From assembly GCF_014230355.1 (NCBI RefSeq), contig NZ_JACLAX010000020.1:1-50330 (forward strand): a stretch of DNA of 50,330 nucleotides, in the 5' to 3' direction. How positions within the stretch are numbered: position 1 is the first letter of the stretch; every line of letters starts with the position of its first letter. The DNA is from Novosphingobium piscinae (lineage in GTDB: Bacteria; Pseudomonadota; Alphaproteobacteria; Sphingomonadales; Sphingomonadaceae). Both the position numbers and the translations under genes were made by a program. The notes beneath the pieces are model-generated. The model saw only the letters and a program-made list of their open reading frames with translations. It was not told where the DNA came from and ran no database searches. Shown one piece after another: positions 15,615 to 23,803 of this stretch.

Positions 15615-17815
15615 ACCCCGAGGAAATCCAGGGCATCTTCTTCGCCGAGTGCGACGAATCGCTGCAGGCCGCCGAGGCCGGGCTGGCGGCATGCCAGGCC
15701 GGCACCCATGACGGCGAGACGATCAACGCGATCTTCCGTGCGGTCCACTCGATCAAGGGCGGCGCAGGGGCTTTCGGGTTCGAGGCGCTGCAGGGTTACA
15801 CCCACGTCTTCGAAACGCTGCTGTCCGATGTGCGCGACGGCACCGTGACGCTGACCGCCCCGCTGGTCGATCTGCTGCTGCGCGCGCTCGACACGCTGAG
15901 CGACCACGTCGCAGCCGCCCGCGGCGAGGGTGACACCCCGGACGATACCCGGCTCCTGGCCGAACTCGAGGCCGCCCAGGCGCGCAACGCTGGCAACCCG
16001 GCGCCCGCTGCCGCCGCTGCTCCCGTCCCGGCACCCGCCCCCGCACCGGCCGCTTCGGCCCCGGTGACCATGGGCGATGACGACAACGGCGTGGCGGTCG
16101 ATCTCGATTCGCTGCTCGATTCGCTGTCGGACGATCTCGCTCCGGCTCCGGCCCAGGCTACAGCTCCGGCCCCGGCCGAGACGGCTCCGCGCGAATGGCT
16201 GGTCCATGTCCGGCCCCATGCCGGCGCGATGACCAACGGCGGCGAGCCGGTACTCCTGCTGCGCGAGCTGGCCCGCCTCGGCGGCCGCTGCGTGCAGGTT
16301 GATTGCGGCGAGATTCCCCCGCTCGATCTGCTCGACTGGCGCACCGGCTACCTTGGCTGGACCTTCGCCATGCCCGGCACGGTCGACGAGGCCGAGGTCC
16401 GCGACGTGTTCGACTTCGTCGGCGACGACTGCGGCGTGACGATCGGCCAGGACCAGCCGATGCCGCGCGTCCAGCATCCCGCCCCGCCGGCGCCCGCCGT
16501 CCCCGCGGCGACCAGCACCGCGGCCGCGATCCCGGCCGGCCCGGCCAACGATGGCCCCGGCCAGCCGGCCGGCGAGCCCGCTCAGGCCGCCAGCAATGCC
16601 CCGGCCCCGCCCGCCCCGCCGGTCGCCGGCCAGTCGATCCGCATCGATCTGGTCAAGCTTGACCGGCTGATCGACACGGTCGGCGAGCTGGTTATCGCCC
16701 AGGCCATGCTGGCCCAGCGCCTGTCGAACGAGAACGTCACCGCGATCGAGGAGCTCGGCATGCTCGAGACCCTGACGCGCGACATCCAGGAAAGCGCGAT
16801 GGCGATCCGCGCGCAGCCGATCGGCTCGGTCTTCAGCCGCGTGCCGCGCATCCTGCGCGAGCTGGCCGCAACCACCGGCAAGCACGTCCGCCTCGAGGTT
16901 TCGGGCGAGAGCACCGAACTCGACAAGACCGTGATCGAGAAGCTCGGCGAACCGCTGACCCACCTGATCCGCAACGCGGTCGACCACGGCATCGAGACGG
17001 CCGAGGAGCGCGTCGCCGCCGGCAAGCCGGCCGAGGGCACGGTCTCGCTGTCGGCCGAGCATCGCTCGGGCCGCATCCACATCCGCATCGCCGACGACGG
17101 CAAGGGCATCGACCAGCAGCGCGTGCTGGCCAAGGCGATCGAGAAGGGCATTGTCGCCCCCGACGCCCAGCTTTCGCGCGAGGAGATCGATCACCTGATC
17201 TTCGCCCCGGGCTTCTCGACCGCGCAGCAGGTCTCGAACATCTCGGGCCGCGGCGTGGGCATGGACGTGGTGCGCCAGGCCGTGAAGGATCTGGGCGGCC
17301 GCATCACCATTGAGAGCGAACAGGGCAAGGGCACCGCCTTCATCCTGACCCTGCCGCTGACCCTGGCGATCTCGGAAGGCATGATCATCAACGTGGGCGA
17401 CCAGTCGCTGGTCGTGCCGCTGGCCAATGTGGTCGAAAGCCTGCGCCCCGGGGCGGGCGAGGTGAAGGGCCTCGGCGTCGGCCGCGCGATGCTCAACGTC
17501 CGCGGCAAGTTCCTTCCGATCCTGCCGCTGCATCACCTGGTTGGCGCCAGTGGCGAGCCGGCCTCGCCCGAGAACGGCGTGCTGATCGTGGTCGAGACCG
17601 AGGCCGCCGGACAGGCTGCGCTGCTGGTCGATGGCATTTCCGACCAGCGCCAGTTCGTGATCAAGAGCCTCGAGACCCACTACCGCTCGATGGAGGGCGT
17701 CGCCGGCGCCACCATCCTCGGTGACGGCTGCGTCGCGCTGATCCTCGACGTCGACAGCCTGGTCGCCAATGCCGCGACCACCCTGCTGCGCCAGACGCTG
17801 CGGGACGCCGCCTGA
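15611..17815 (+). CDS. cheA: Chemotaxis histidine kinase CheA
   Basis: CheA is the 734-residue central kinase. The HPt domain has His46 (AIFRAVHSIKGGAGAFGF). An Ala/Pro linker is followed by a P2-like domain (about 195-290; VLLLRELARLGG, DVFDFVGDD) and a second linker. The dimerisation and kinase domains follow: H-box-like helices, N box (HLIRNAVDHGIE), G1 (IADDGKGID), G2 (GRGVGMDVV). The C-terminal CheW-like domain (MIINVGDQSLVVPLANV) couples it to receptors. It overlaps both neighbours, STAS and cheR. Confidence 0.97.
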   Translation: MNPEEIQGIFFAECDESLQAAEAGLAACQAGTHDGETINAIFRAVHSIKGGAGAFGFEALQGYTHVFETLLSDVRDGTVTLTAPLVDLLLRALDTLSDHVAAARGEGDTPDDTRLLAELEAAQARNAGNPAPAAAAAPVPAPAPAPAASAPVTMGDDDNGVAVDLDSLLDSLSDDLAPAPAQATAPAPAETAPREWLVHVRPHAGAMTNGGEPVLLLRELARLGGRCVQVDCGEIPPLDLLDWRTGYLGWTFAMPGTVDEAEVRDVFDFVGDDCGVTIGQDQPMPRVQHPAPPAPAVPAATSTAAAIPAGPANDGPGQPAGEPAQAASNAPAPPAPPVAGQSIRIDLVKLDRLIDTVGELVIAQAMLAQRLSNENVTAIEELGMLETLTRDIQESAMAIRAQPIGSVFSRVPRILRELAATTGKHVRLEVSGESTELDKTVIEKLGEPLTHLIRNAVDHGIETAEERVAAGKPAEGTVSLSAEHRSGRIHIRIADDGKGIDQQRVLAKAIEKGIVAPDAQLSREEIDHLIFAPGFSTAQQVSNISGRGVGMDVVRQAVKDLGGRITIESEQGKGTAFILTLPLTLAISEGMIINVGDQSLVVPLANVVESLRPGAGEVKGLGVGRAMLNVRGKFLPILPLHHLVGASGEPASPENGVLIVVETEAAGQAALLVDGISDQRQFVIKSLETHYRSMEGVAGATILGDGCVALILDVDSLVANAATTLLRQTLRDAA

Positions 17816-18681
17816 TGCTGGCCGAAGATCTTTCGGGGGCGCTCGCCGGGATCAGTCCCGGCGTGTACGGCGCGCGCGACTTCGAGGCGATCAGCCAGAT
17901 CGTCTATCGGGGCGCGGGCATCGTGCTGCCGCCCTCGAAAGCCATGCTGGTCTATTCGCGGCTGGCCCCGATGGTGCGCGACACCAACTGCGGCACCTTC
18001 GCCAACTACGTCCAGCGGATCGAGCAGGACCCCGCCGAGCGGACCCGCGCGATCGAGGCGCTGACCACCAACCACACCTTCTTCTATCGCGAGGCGCATC
18101 ACTTCGAGCACTTCGCCGCCGAGGTCCGGGCCGACCTGCTCGCCCGGATCGCGGCACGCGAACCGGTGCGGATGTGGAGCGCCGCATGCTCGAGCGGTGA
18201 GGAGGTCTGGTCGCTGGTGCTCACCCTGCTGGGGCCCGATCGCGCCGAAGCCCGCCGGATCATCGGGTCGGACACCCTGGTGCTCGCCACCGACCTGGCC
18301 AGCCACGTGATCGCCAAGGCCACTGCCGCCAGCTATGCGGCGAACGATCTCGAGCCGATCCCGGCCGCGCTGCGCACGCCCTGGACCGAGGTTCGCGGCG
18401 ATCGCGCGGTGATTGCCGCCGAGGCGCGCAACCTGGTGCGCTTCAAGCTGCTCAACCTGCTCGGCGAATGGCCGCTGTCGCGCCCGTTCGACGTGATCTT
18501 CTGCCGCAACGTGATGATCTATTTCGATCAGCCCACCAAGGAGCGGCTCGTCGCCCGCCTCGCCGCGCAGCTGCGCCCGGGCGGCTTTCTCTACATCGGC
18601 CATTCCGAGCGCGCCACCGGCCCCGCCGAACGCGACCTCGTCCAGGTTGGGCCGACCATTTACCAGCGGAGGGCTGCATGA
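17815..18681 (+). CDS. cheR: Chemotaxis protein methyltransferase CheR
   Basis: CheR methylates receptor glutamates using S-adenosylmethionine. The 288-residue protein has the N-terminal helical domain (about 15-90, ending TTNHTFFYREAHHFE). The SAM-binding motifs are WSAACSSGEEVWSL and FDVIFCRNVMIYFD, and the C-terminal GGFLYIGHSE is also present. It overlaps cheA by one base and the next cheB by four. Confidence 0.96.
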   Translation: MLAEDLSGALAGISPGVYGARDFEAISQIVYRGAGIVLPPSKAMLVYSRLAPMVRDTNCGTFANYVQRIEQDPAERTRAIEALTTNHTFFYREAHHFEHFAAEVRADLLARIAAREPVRMWSAACSSGEEVWSLVLTLLGPDRAEARRIIGSDTLVLATDLASHVIAKATAASYAANDLEPIPAALRTPWTEVRGDRAVIAAEARNLVRFKLLNLLGEWPLSRPFDVIFCRNVMIYFDQPTKERLVARLAAQLRPGGFLYIGHSERATGPAERDLVQVGPTIYQRRAA

Positions 18682-19730
18682 CCATTCGAGTCGTCGTCGT
18701 CGAGGATTCGCCCACCATGCGCGCGATCCTGATGGCGCGCCTATCGGAAGAACCGGACATCAAGGTGGTGGCGACCGCCGCCAACGCCGCCGAGGGGCGC
18801 GAGCTGATCCGTCAGTTCGACCCCGACGTGGTGACTCTCGACATCGAGATGCCGGGCATGAACGGGCTCGACTTCCTGGACAAGATCATGGCTCTGCGCC
18901 CGACCCCGGTGATCATCATCTCGGGCGCTACCCAGGAAGGTGCTGCGACCACGGCCGAGGCGCTCGCCCGCGGCGCAGTCGCCTGCTACGCCAAGGCCCA
19001 GGACGGCAGCGCCTTCAAGGATTCGCGCCTGGCCGACATGATCCGCGAGGCGGCACAGGTCCGCTTCCAGCGCCCGGCGCCCGGCGCGGCACGCGCGCCT
19101 GCTCCGGCCCCGGCCGCCCCGGCGCCCAGCAATGTCACCGCGATGCCGAAGCGCACCGCCCCGCCCAGCCTGGTCGCGATCGGCTCGTCGACCGGCGGGG
19201 TCGAGGCCCTTCATGCCGTGCTCTCGGCCTTTCCGGCCAACTGCCCGCCGACGGTCATCGTCCAGCACGTCAACGCGCGCTTCGCCCCGTCGATCGCGCA
19301 GTCGCTCGACCAGGCCTGCCCGCCGCGCGTGCTGATCGCCGAGCCCGACATGCCGCTGCGCCCCGGCCACGTCTATCTGGCTCCCGGCGATGACCGCCAC
19401 CTGACCGTCTCGGGCAGCGCCAACGGCTATCATGCGCGGCTCCGTGCCGGTCAGCCGATCAGCGGCCATCTGCCGAGCGTCGATGCGCTGTTCCTCTCGG
19501 TTGCCGAGAAGGTCGGCGCCGCGGCGGCGGGAATCCTGCTGACCGGCATGGGCAGCGACGGCGCCCAGGGGCTGCTCGCCATGCACCGGGCCGGGGCGCT
19601 GACGATCGCCCAGGACGAGGCCACCTGCACCGTGTTCGGCATGCCGCGCGCCGCCATCGCACTGGGCGCCGCGGGCATCATCGCGCCGCTCAACAGCATT
19701 CCTTCCCAGCTTTTCCGGATGGCGGCGTAA
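18678..19730 (+). CDS. cheB: Chemotaxis methylesterase CheB (canonical)
   Basis: This CheB demethylates receptors when phosphorylated by CheA. The receiver has Asp55 (TLDIEMPGMNG). An Ala/Pro linker follows at about residues 135-160. The effector domain has all three catalytic regions: Ser in AIGSSTGGVEAL, His in VIVQHVNARF and Asp in LTGMGSDGAQG, as well as SGHLPSVDALF. It is 350 residues, in line with the family. It overlaps cheR and lies four bases from cheD. It is the active partner to the degenerate CheB at 14068-15129. Confidence 0.96.
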   Translation: MTIRVVVVEDSPTMRAILMARLSEEPDIKVVATAANAAEGRELIRQFDPDVVTLDIEMPGMNGLDFLDKIMALRPTPVIIISGATQEGAATTAEALARGAVACYAKAQDGSAFKDSRLADMIREAAQVRFQRPAPGAARAPAPAPAAPAPSNVTAMPKRTAPPSLVAIGSSTGGVEALHAVLSAFPANCPPTVIVQHVNARFAPSIAQSLDQACPPRVLIAEPDMPLRPGHVYLAPGDDRHLTVSGSANGYHARLRAGQPISGHLPSVDALFLSVAEKVGAAAAGILLTGMGSDGAQGLLAMHRAGALTIAQDEATCTVFGMPRAAIALGAAGIIAPLNSIPSQLFRMAA

Positions 19731-19734
19731 TCCG

Positions 19735-20289
19735 ATGAACATGATGACCCCGCCTCCGCCGGGCACCTTGCCCACCACCCGGCTCACCGTGCTGCAGGGC
19801 CAGGCCCGCGTCAGCGCCGGGCCGCGGGTCGAATTCTCGACCGTGCTCGGCTCCTGCGTGGCGACCTGCCTGTTCGATCCCGAGGAGCAGGTCGGCGGCA
19901 TGAACCACTTCCTCCTCGCCGAGCCCCCGGCCGGAGGCCACGAGGTCGACGAGCATTACGGCGTCTACCTGATGGAGCTGCTGATCAACGAGATGCTTGC
20001 CAACGGTGCCGCCAAGCACCGGCTGCGCGCCCATCTGTACGGCGGCGCCAACCTCTATCCGGGCATGGCCCAGATCGGCAGCGCCAACGCCGCCTTCGCC
20101 AAGACCTTCCTCCAGCGCGAACGCATCACGCTGGTTCGTGAGGACATGGGGGGCAAAAGTGCCCGCCGCGTCGATTTCCGCCCCGCCTCCGGCATGGTCC
20201 GGTGCCGGACCGTCGCCAACACCCTTGCCCCCGAGGAACGTCCGGTCGCCCGGCCGGTCGCCGCGGCGGGCGAGGTCGAACTGTTCTGA
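19735..20289 (+). CDS. cheD: Chemoreceptor glutamine deamidase CheD
   Basis: CheD deamidates receptor glutamines. The 184-residue protein carries the active-site Cys41 in TVLGSCVATCLFD, the conserved His in VGGMNHFLL and the conserved HLYGGANLYPGM region. It has an extra Pro/Val-rich tail. It lies in the che operon between cheB and cheY. Confidence 0.93.
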   Translation: MNMMTPPPPGTLPTTRLTVLQGQARVSAGPRVEFSTVLGSCVATCLFDPEEQVGGMNHFLLAEPPAGGHEVDEHYGVYLMELLINEMLANGAAKHRLRAHLYGGANLYPGMAQIGSANAAFAKTFLQRERITLVREDMGGKSARRVDFRPASGMVRCRTVANTLAPEERPVARPVAAAGEVELF

Positions 20290-20309
20290 CCTGCCGAGTG
20301 AGTGTGACC

Positions 20310-20681
20310 ATGACCAAAACCACCCGCGTACTGACGGTGGATGACAGCGCGAGCATGCGAGCGCTGCTCAACCACGCCCTGACCACCCACGGCTTCGACG
20401 TGGCGCAGGCCGATGATGGCCAATCCGCGCTCGAATGGCTGCAACTGAACGAGGTCGATGTCGTCATCACCGACATCAACATGCCTCGGCTCGATGGCTT
20501 CGGCCTGATCGAGGCGTTGCGCAATGGCACCCGCCATCGCGACCGCCCGATCCTGGTCCTGACCACCGAGAGTTCGGACGAGAAGAAGAATCGGGCCCGG
20601 CAGATGGGCGCGACCGGCTGGATCGTGAAGCCGTTCGACGCCAGCAAGCTGGTCGCTGCGGTTCGCCGCGTCTCGCACTGA
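20310..20681 (+). CDS. cheY: Chemotaxis response regulator CheY
   Basis: This single-domain receiver of 123 residues has the acidic pair D11-D12, phosphoacceptor Asp55 (VVITDINMPRLDG), a Thr at about 85-86 and Lys107 (WIVKPFD). It should carry the CheA signal to the motor. I chose the ATG at 20310, which gives the normal CheY length. The FliM in this cluster lacks the usual CheY-binding peptide, so the docking site on the motor is unclear. Confidence 0.93.
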   Translation: MTKTTRVLTVDDSASMRALLNHALTTHGFDVAQADDGQSALEWLQLNEVDVVITDINMPRLDGFGLIEALRNGTRHRDRPILVLTTESSDEKKNRARQMGATGWIVKPFDASKLVAAVRRVSH

Positions 20682-20705
20682 TCCGCCTACCCAAGGAGAA
20701 CGTTC

Positions 20706-21146
20706 GTGCTGCGTGAACTCATCACCTTCCAGGTCGAGGGGCAGGTCTTCGCTCTCGACATCATGGCGATCCGCGAGATCCGGGCCTGGACTCCGGCCAC
20801 CCGCCTGCCCCGCGTGCCCAGCTATGTGGCAGGCGTGGTGAACCTTCGCGGCACGGTGCTGCCGGTGATCGACCTGGCCGCCCGGCTGGGCTGGACTCCG
20901 GTCGAGGCCACCCCGCGCCACGCGATCATCGTCACTCAGCTGGGCTCCCGCCAGACCGGGCTGATCGTCGAATCGGTGAGCGACATCGTGACCATCGACA
21001 CCGACACACTGCAGGCCCCCCCGGCCACGGCGGACAGCTCGGTGCTGCCCTTCCTGCAGGGGCTGGCCGCGCTGGACGACCAGATGGTCATGGTGCTCGA
21101 TCTGACCGCGCTCGCCGACAACGAGACCCTCGAACTGGCAGCTTAA
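20706..21146 (+). CDS. cheW: Chemotaxis adaptor CheW
   Basis: CheW links receptors to CheA. The 146-residue protein starts at a GTG preceded by AGGAGA and has the family core: FQVEGQVFALDIMAIREI, RVPSYVAGVVNLRGTVLPVIDL and GLIVESVSDIV. It ends in an acidic, non-conserved tail. The next small ORF follows directly after the stop. Confidence 0.95.
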   Translation: MLRELITFQVEGQVFALDIMAIREIRAWTPATRLPRVPSYVAGVVNLRGTVLPVIDLAARLGWTPVEATPRHAIIVTQLGSRQTGLIVESVSDIVTIDTDTLQAPPATADSSVLPFLQGLAALDDQMVMVLDLTALADNETLELAA

Positions 21147-21149
21147 GTG

Positions 21150-21455
21150 ATGGTCCAATCCCTGAGCCCGGGAACGGCCCCCGCGCCTTCTCCGGCGCCC
21201 CACCTTAAGGCCGCCGCCGACATCCTGTCGGAGCTGGCGGTCCAGGTGGAGGCGCTGGGAGCGCGGCTCTGCGCCGATCCCGACGTGGTCACCCGGCATA
21301 TCACCGAACTGCAGGCGATCGACCTGATCGCCCAGAAGCAGCTCCACCTGGCCGAGCTGTTGACGGCCGACTGCCCGCGCGCCGCGGTCGAGGCCATGCG
21401 GATCGAGGAGGTCAAGCGCCGCATCGGCATGGCCTTGCCCGGACAGCCCGACTAG
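21150..21455 (+). CDS. Small helical chemotaxis-operon protein, possible CheZ-like phosphatase
   Basis: I do not recognise this 101-residue protein as a named family. After a Pro-rich N-terminus it is predicted to form three helices, about 20-44, 47-75 and 77-95. The second helix contains ELQAIDLIAQKQ. Its D-x-x-x-Q spacing equals that of the catalytic Asp/Gln of CheZ (QDLTGQ). It follows cheW with only a few bases between and has no strong ribosome-binding site, so it is probably coupled. A CheY-P phosphatase role is a hypothesis from motif and position. A GTG at 21147 is an alternative start. Confidence 0.6.
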   Translation: MVQSLSPGTAPAPSPAPHLKAAADILSELAVQVEALGARLCADPDVVTRHITELQAIDLIAQKQLHLAELLTADCPRAAVEAMRIEEVKRRIGMALPGQPD

Positions 21456-21590
21456 CCGCTCCCTGACGCCATCCCGCCTGTGCCCGCCTATGCGGGAATA
21501 CTTAGCAAAATGGATGGATCTCCAGTTGTTGTTCCCCCTACGGGCGTGAGACGCTGCATCTAGCGATCACCCTTGGGGGGGACGATCTCG

Positions 21591-22556
21591 ATGTCCGATG
21601 CGCAGACCCGCAAGGCCCGGCGGAAAACCGGTGCCGTACGCCGTCCGGTCCGGACGGCCAAGCTCTCTCAACCCGCTGATCCGGCCGGCCGCGGCCGTGC
21701 CACGCACTTGGGCGCCCCGGCGGCGCCGGTGGCCTTTCCCGCCGAGATCAGGGTGCCGCCGCATCGCGGAGCCCTGATCACGACGGCACCTCCGATCGCC
21801 CCGGTCGCTGCCATGGCGCAGGGTCAGTCCGCAGCCCCGACCCCTGTCCCGGAAGCGGGTGCAACCTCGCGGCGTAGATCTGCGACCAAGCCGGGCGGGG
21901 CCGCGCCGCGTCGCGCTTCCACGGCGGGCAAGACCGCCAGGCCGCGGCGGAAACGCACGGCGGACAGCACGTCCCCCACGGCTGCCGCACCACGCCGCAA
22001 GGCCGCCGCTCAGGCAGTGGGCGGCGCACCCAAATCGCCGCGCACCAAGCGAACCCCGGCCGCGGGCCGCCCGGCGATTCCTCTGGCCAGTGCGTCGGAA
22101 CCGCTCGTCATCGCACCGGTCGCCCCTCCGGCCGCCAGCGCGCGGCCCGGCAGCGGGATCACCGCCGGGCCGATCGACCAGCCCGTGACCGGCGCGCCGA
22201 CGGCGCCGGCGACCGCCGCACCGCTGCCGACCCGCCCGACCGGCCGGGCCCTCGTGCGGCAGGATCTGGGGGTCGTCGCGCGCGTCGTGGCCTGGCTGGG
22301 CCGCCTGCTGCCACGCCGGCGCAAGGCGGCATTGCCGCGTGCGCGCACCCGGCTCGAGCGCAGCGCCGCTCCGGGCACGGGCGCAGCGCCCGATCCGGCT
22401 CCTGCGCCTGCTTCCCCCGCAGGGCAACCAGAGACCACAGCCGAGCTGACCCGGCGCATGCTGCTGCAGCTGTCGGCCGAAAACGAGCGGCTGCGGCGCG
22501 AGGTGGACGCGCTGCGCAGCCGGGCCGAACGGGCGGCCCTCACCCGCCAGACCTGA
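21591..22556 (+). CDS. Basic, disordered Ala/Pro/Arg-rich protein with C-terminal coiled coil
   Basis: The function of this 321-residue protein is unknown. Residues about 1-220 are low-complexity, rich in Ala, Pro, Lys and Arg, with RRKTGAVRRP and PRRKR-type clusters that recall histone H1-like proteins. A short amphipathic stretch (VVARVVAWLGRLLPRRRK) follows. The C-terminus (ELTRRMLLQLSAENERLRRE and onward) is a probable coiled coil. The start at ATG 21591 follows a G-rich tract. It lies between the che operon and fliC. It could bind DNA, polyanions or the membrane; nothing in the sequence decides this. Confidence 0.6.
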   Translation: MSDAQTRKARRKTGAVRRPVRTAKLSQPADPAGRGRATHLGAPAAPVAFPAEIRVPPHRGALITTAPPIAPVAAMAQGQSAAPTPVPEAGATSRRRSATKPGGAAPRRASTAGKTARPRRKRTADSTSPTAAAPRRKAAAQAVGGAPKSPRTKRTPAAGRPAIPLASASEPLVIAPVAPPAASARPGSGITAGPIDQPVTGAPTAPATAAPLPTRPTGRALVRQDLGVVARVVAWLGRLLPRRRKAALPRARTRLERSAAPGTGAAPDPAPAPASPAGQPETTAELTRRMLLQLSAENERLRREVDALRSRAERAALTRQT

Positions 22557-22667
22557 CGACGGACGTGGACAGGCCCGGCGCATGCAGCACAACGGCGCCG
22601 GAAGTTGCCTTCCGACGCCGCCATGACGGGACCATGTCGCAGCCCTCCCGCGATCCGGATGCCCGAA

Positions 22668-22698
22668 GGCCCGGCGGCGATTGGCGCGCCGCCGGGCC
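22668..22698 (-). terminator. fliC: Probable fliC terminator hairpin
   Basis: GGCCCGGCGGCG pairs perfectly with CGCCGCCGGGCC around a 7-base loop. It begins 28 bases after the fliC stop on the minus strand. There is only a short T-stretch downstream. It could also stop transcription from the convergent upstream gene. Confidence 0.65.
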
Positions 22699-22726
22699 AG
22701 ACGCCCGGGAGAGGGCGGAGGGCAGA

Positions 22727-23539
22727 TTAGCGCAGCAGCGAGAGCACGTTCTGCTGGCTCTGGTTGGCCTGGGCGATCATCGCGGTCGAAGCCTGCGAGA
22801 GGATCTGGGCCTTGGCCATCTGGGTCGTTTCGGCCGAGTAGTCGGTGTCCTCGATCCGCGAACGGGCGTCGGACAGGTTGGTGATGTTGTTGGTCTGCGA
22901 GTTGATCGCCGATTCCAGACGGTTCTGGATCGCACCGAGGTCGGCACGGCGGCTCGAGACGAGGTCGATCGCGGTGTCGATGTCGGCCAGTTCCGTACCA
23001 GCGAGGGCGGTCAGGTCAACGGCGGTGGCGGCAGCCGAGAGATCGGCGAAGGCAGCCGAAGCGTCGACCGTGTCAGTCGCATTGGCGCCGGTCTGGATGG
23101 AGACCGTGCCGCCGCCGGCGTTACCGTCGAACAGGGTGTTGCCATTGAACTGGGTGTTGGTCAGCACGTCGGTCATCTGCGCCTGCAGCGCGGTCACTTC
23201 CGAGTTCATGCGGGTGCGGTCGTCGTCCGAATAGGTGCCGTTCGAGGCCTGGACGGTCAGTTCGCGGACACGCTGCAGCATGTTGGCGACTTCACCCAGC
23301 GCGCCTTCAGCGGTCTGCGCCATCGAGATGCCGTCGTTGGCGTTGCGGATACCCTGGGCCATGCCCTTGATCTGCGAGGTCATCGAGGTGGCAATGGCGA
23401 GGCCGGCGGCGTCGTCCTTGGCGCTGTTGATGCGCTTGCCGGTCGACAGGCGCTCCATCGCAGTACCCAGCATCTTGCCAGCATTGGTCGAGGCATTGGC
23501 AGCGCGGATCGCGCTGATGTTCGTGTTGATAACCGACAT
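22727..23539 (-). CDS. fliC: Flagellin FliC (compact, D0-D1 type)
   Basis: Flagellin forms the filament. The 270-residue protein has the conserved N-terminus (NTNISAIRAANAS, LSTGKRINSAKDDAAGLAIA, MAQTAEGALGEV) and C-terminus (RIEDTDYSAETTQMAKAQIL, QANQSQQNVLSLLR). The central region is short, so the surface D2/D3 domains are absent. GGGAG precedes the ATG. A long upstream region with CGGCAA repeats lies between it and the activator gene. FliS (38638-39027) should be its chaperone. Confidence 0.97.
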   Translation of the reverse strand: MSVINTNISAIRAANASTNAGKMLGTAMERLSTGKRINSAKDDAAGLAIATSMTSQIKGMAQGIRNANDGISMAQTAEGALGEVANMLQRVRELTVQASNGTYSDDDRTRMNSEVTALQAQMTDVLTNTQFNGNTLFDGNAGGGTVSIQTGANATDTVDASAAFADLSAAATAVDLTALAGTELADIDTAIDLVSSRRADLGAIQNRLESAINSQTNNITNLSDARSRIEDTDYSAETTQMAKAQILSQASTAMIAQANQSQQNVLSLLR

Positions 23540-23611
23540 GGTCTACTCCCGTATACGTTCCGAGGATGATCCCGGCCGAGAAGGTCCCGGCGCCGACCGG
23601 CCCATCCGGTG

Positions 23612-23689
23612 CGGCAACCGAGGCTAAGAGCGGCAACCAGCCGGCAAGTTTAAGCCGGGGCGGCAAGGCAACCGGCAAGAAGCTGCCGG
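23612..23689. promoter_or_regulatory. Five CGGCAA repeats and an inverted repeat upstream of fliC
   Basis: CGGCAA occurs at 23612, 23631, 23642, 23661 and 23673, with spacings of 19, 11, 19 and 12 bases. The last copy forms CCGGCA-N6-TGCCGG with 23684-23689. The array lies 70-150 bp upstream of fliC. The same hexamer is found at flgB and flgM. Binding by the adjacent FlbD-like activator is inferred. Confidence 0.6.
23627..23652 (-). promoter_or_regulatory. fliC: Weak sigma-28-like promoter candidate for fliC
   Basis: On the minus strand TAAA is followed after 14 bases by GCCGCTCT. The sigma-28 consensus is TAAA-N15-GCCGATAA. The match is partial and it overlaps the CGGCAA array. FlgM in the cluster makes sigma-28 control plausible. 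No sigma-54 site of correct spacing was found close to fliC. Confidence 0.3.
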
Positions 23690-23803
23690 AAACCACGCGT
23701 TTCCCCATAGGTAAATATCCAAGGACTTAAATTACCGAAGCCTTTGACGTTCACGCGCCAAAAAGGGGCCACAGGATGGTTAATCCGCTTGGGGTCTCGA
23801 TCA

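Noticed and set aside
15269..17680. Open frame of 803 codons on the minus strand opposite cheA
   Set aside because: It is the antisense frame of a high-GC gene with strong third-position bias. It has no recognisable domain, whereas the plus strand encodes a complete CheA.
21483..21496. Terminator CCCGC-TATG-like hairpin after the che operon
   Set aside because: The stem is only five base pairs and no T-run follows, so the support is too weak to list.
23755..23775. Sigma-54-like site on the minus strand (TGGCCCCTTTTTGGC) for fliC
   Set aside because: It has GG and GC at correct spacing, but several other consensus positions fail and it is more than 200 bases from fliC.
23744..23803. Extended N-terminus of the sigma-54 activator from the TTG at 23744
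   Set aside because: The extra 20 residues lack features and the ATG at 23804 has a G-rich ribosome-binding region at suitable distance.
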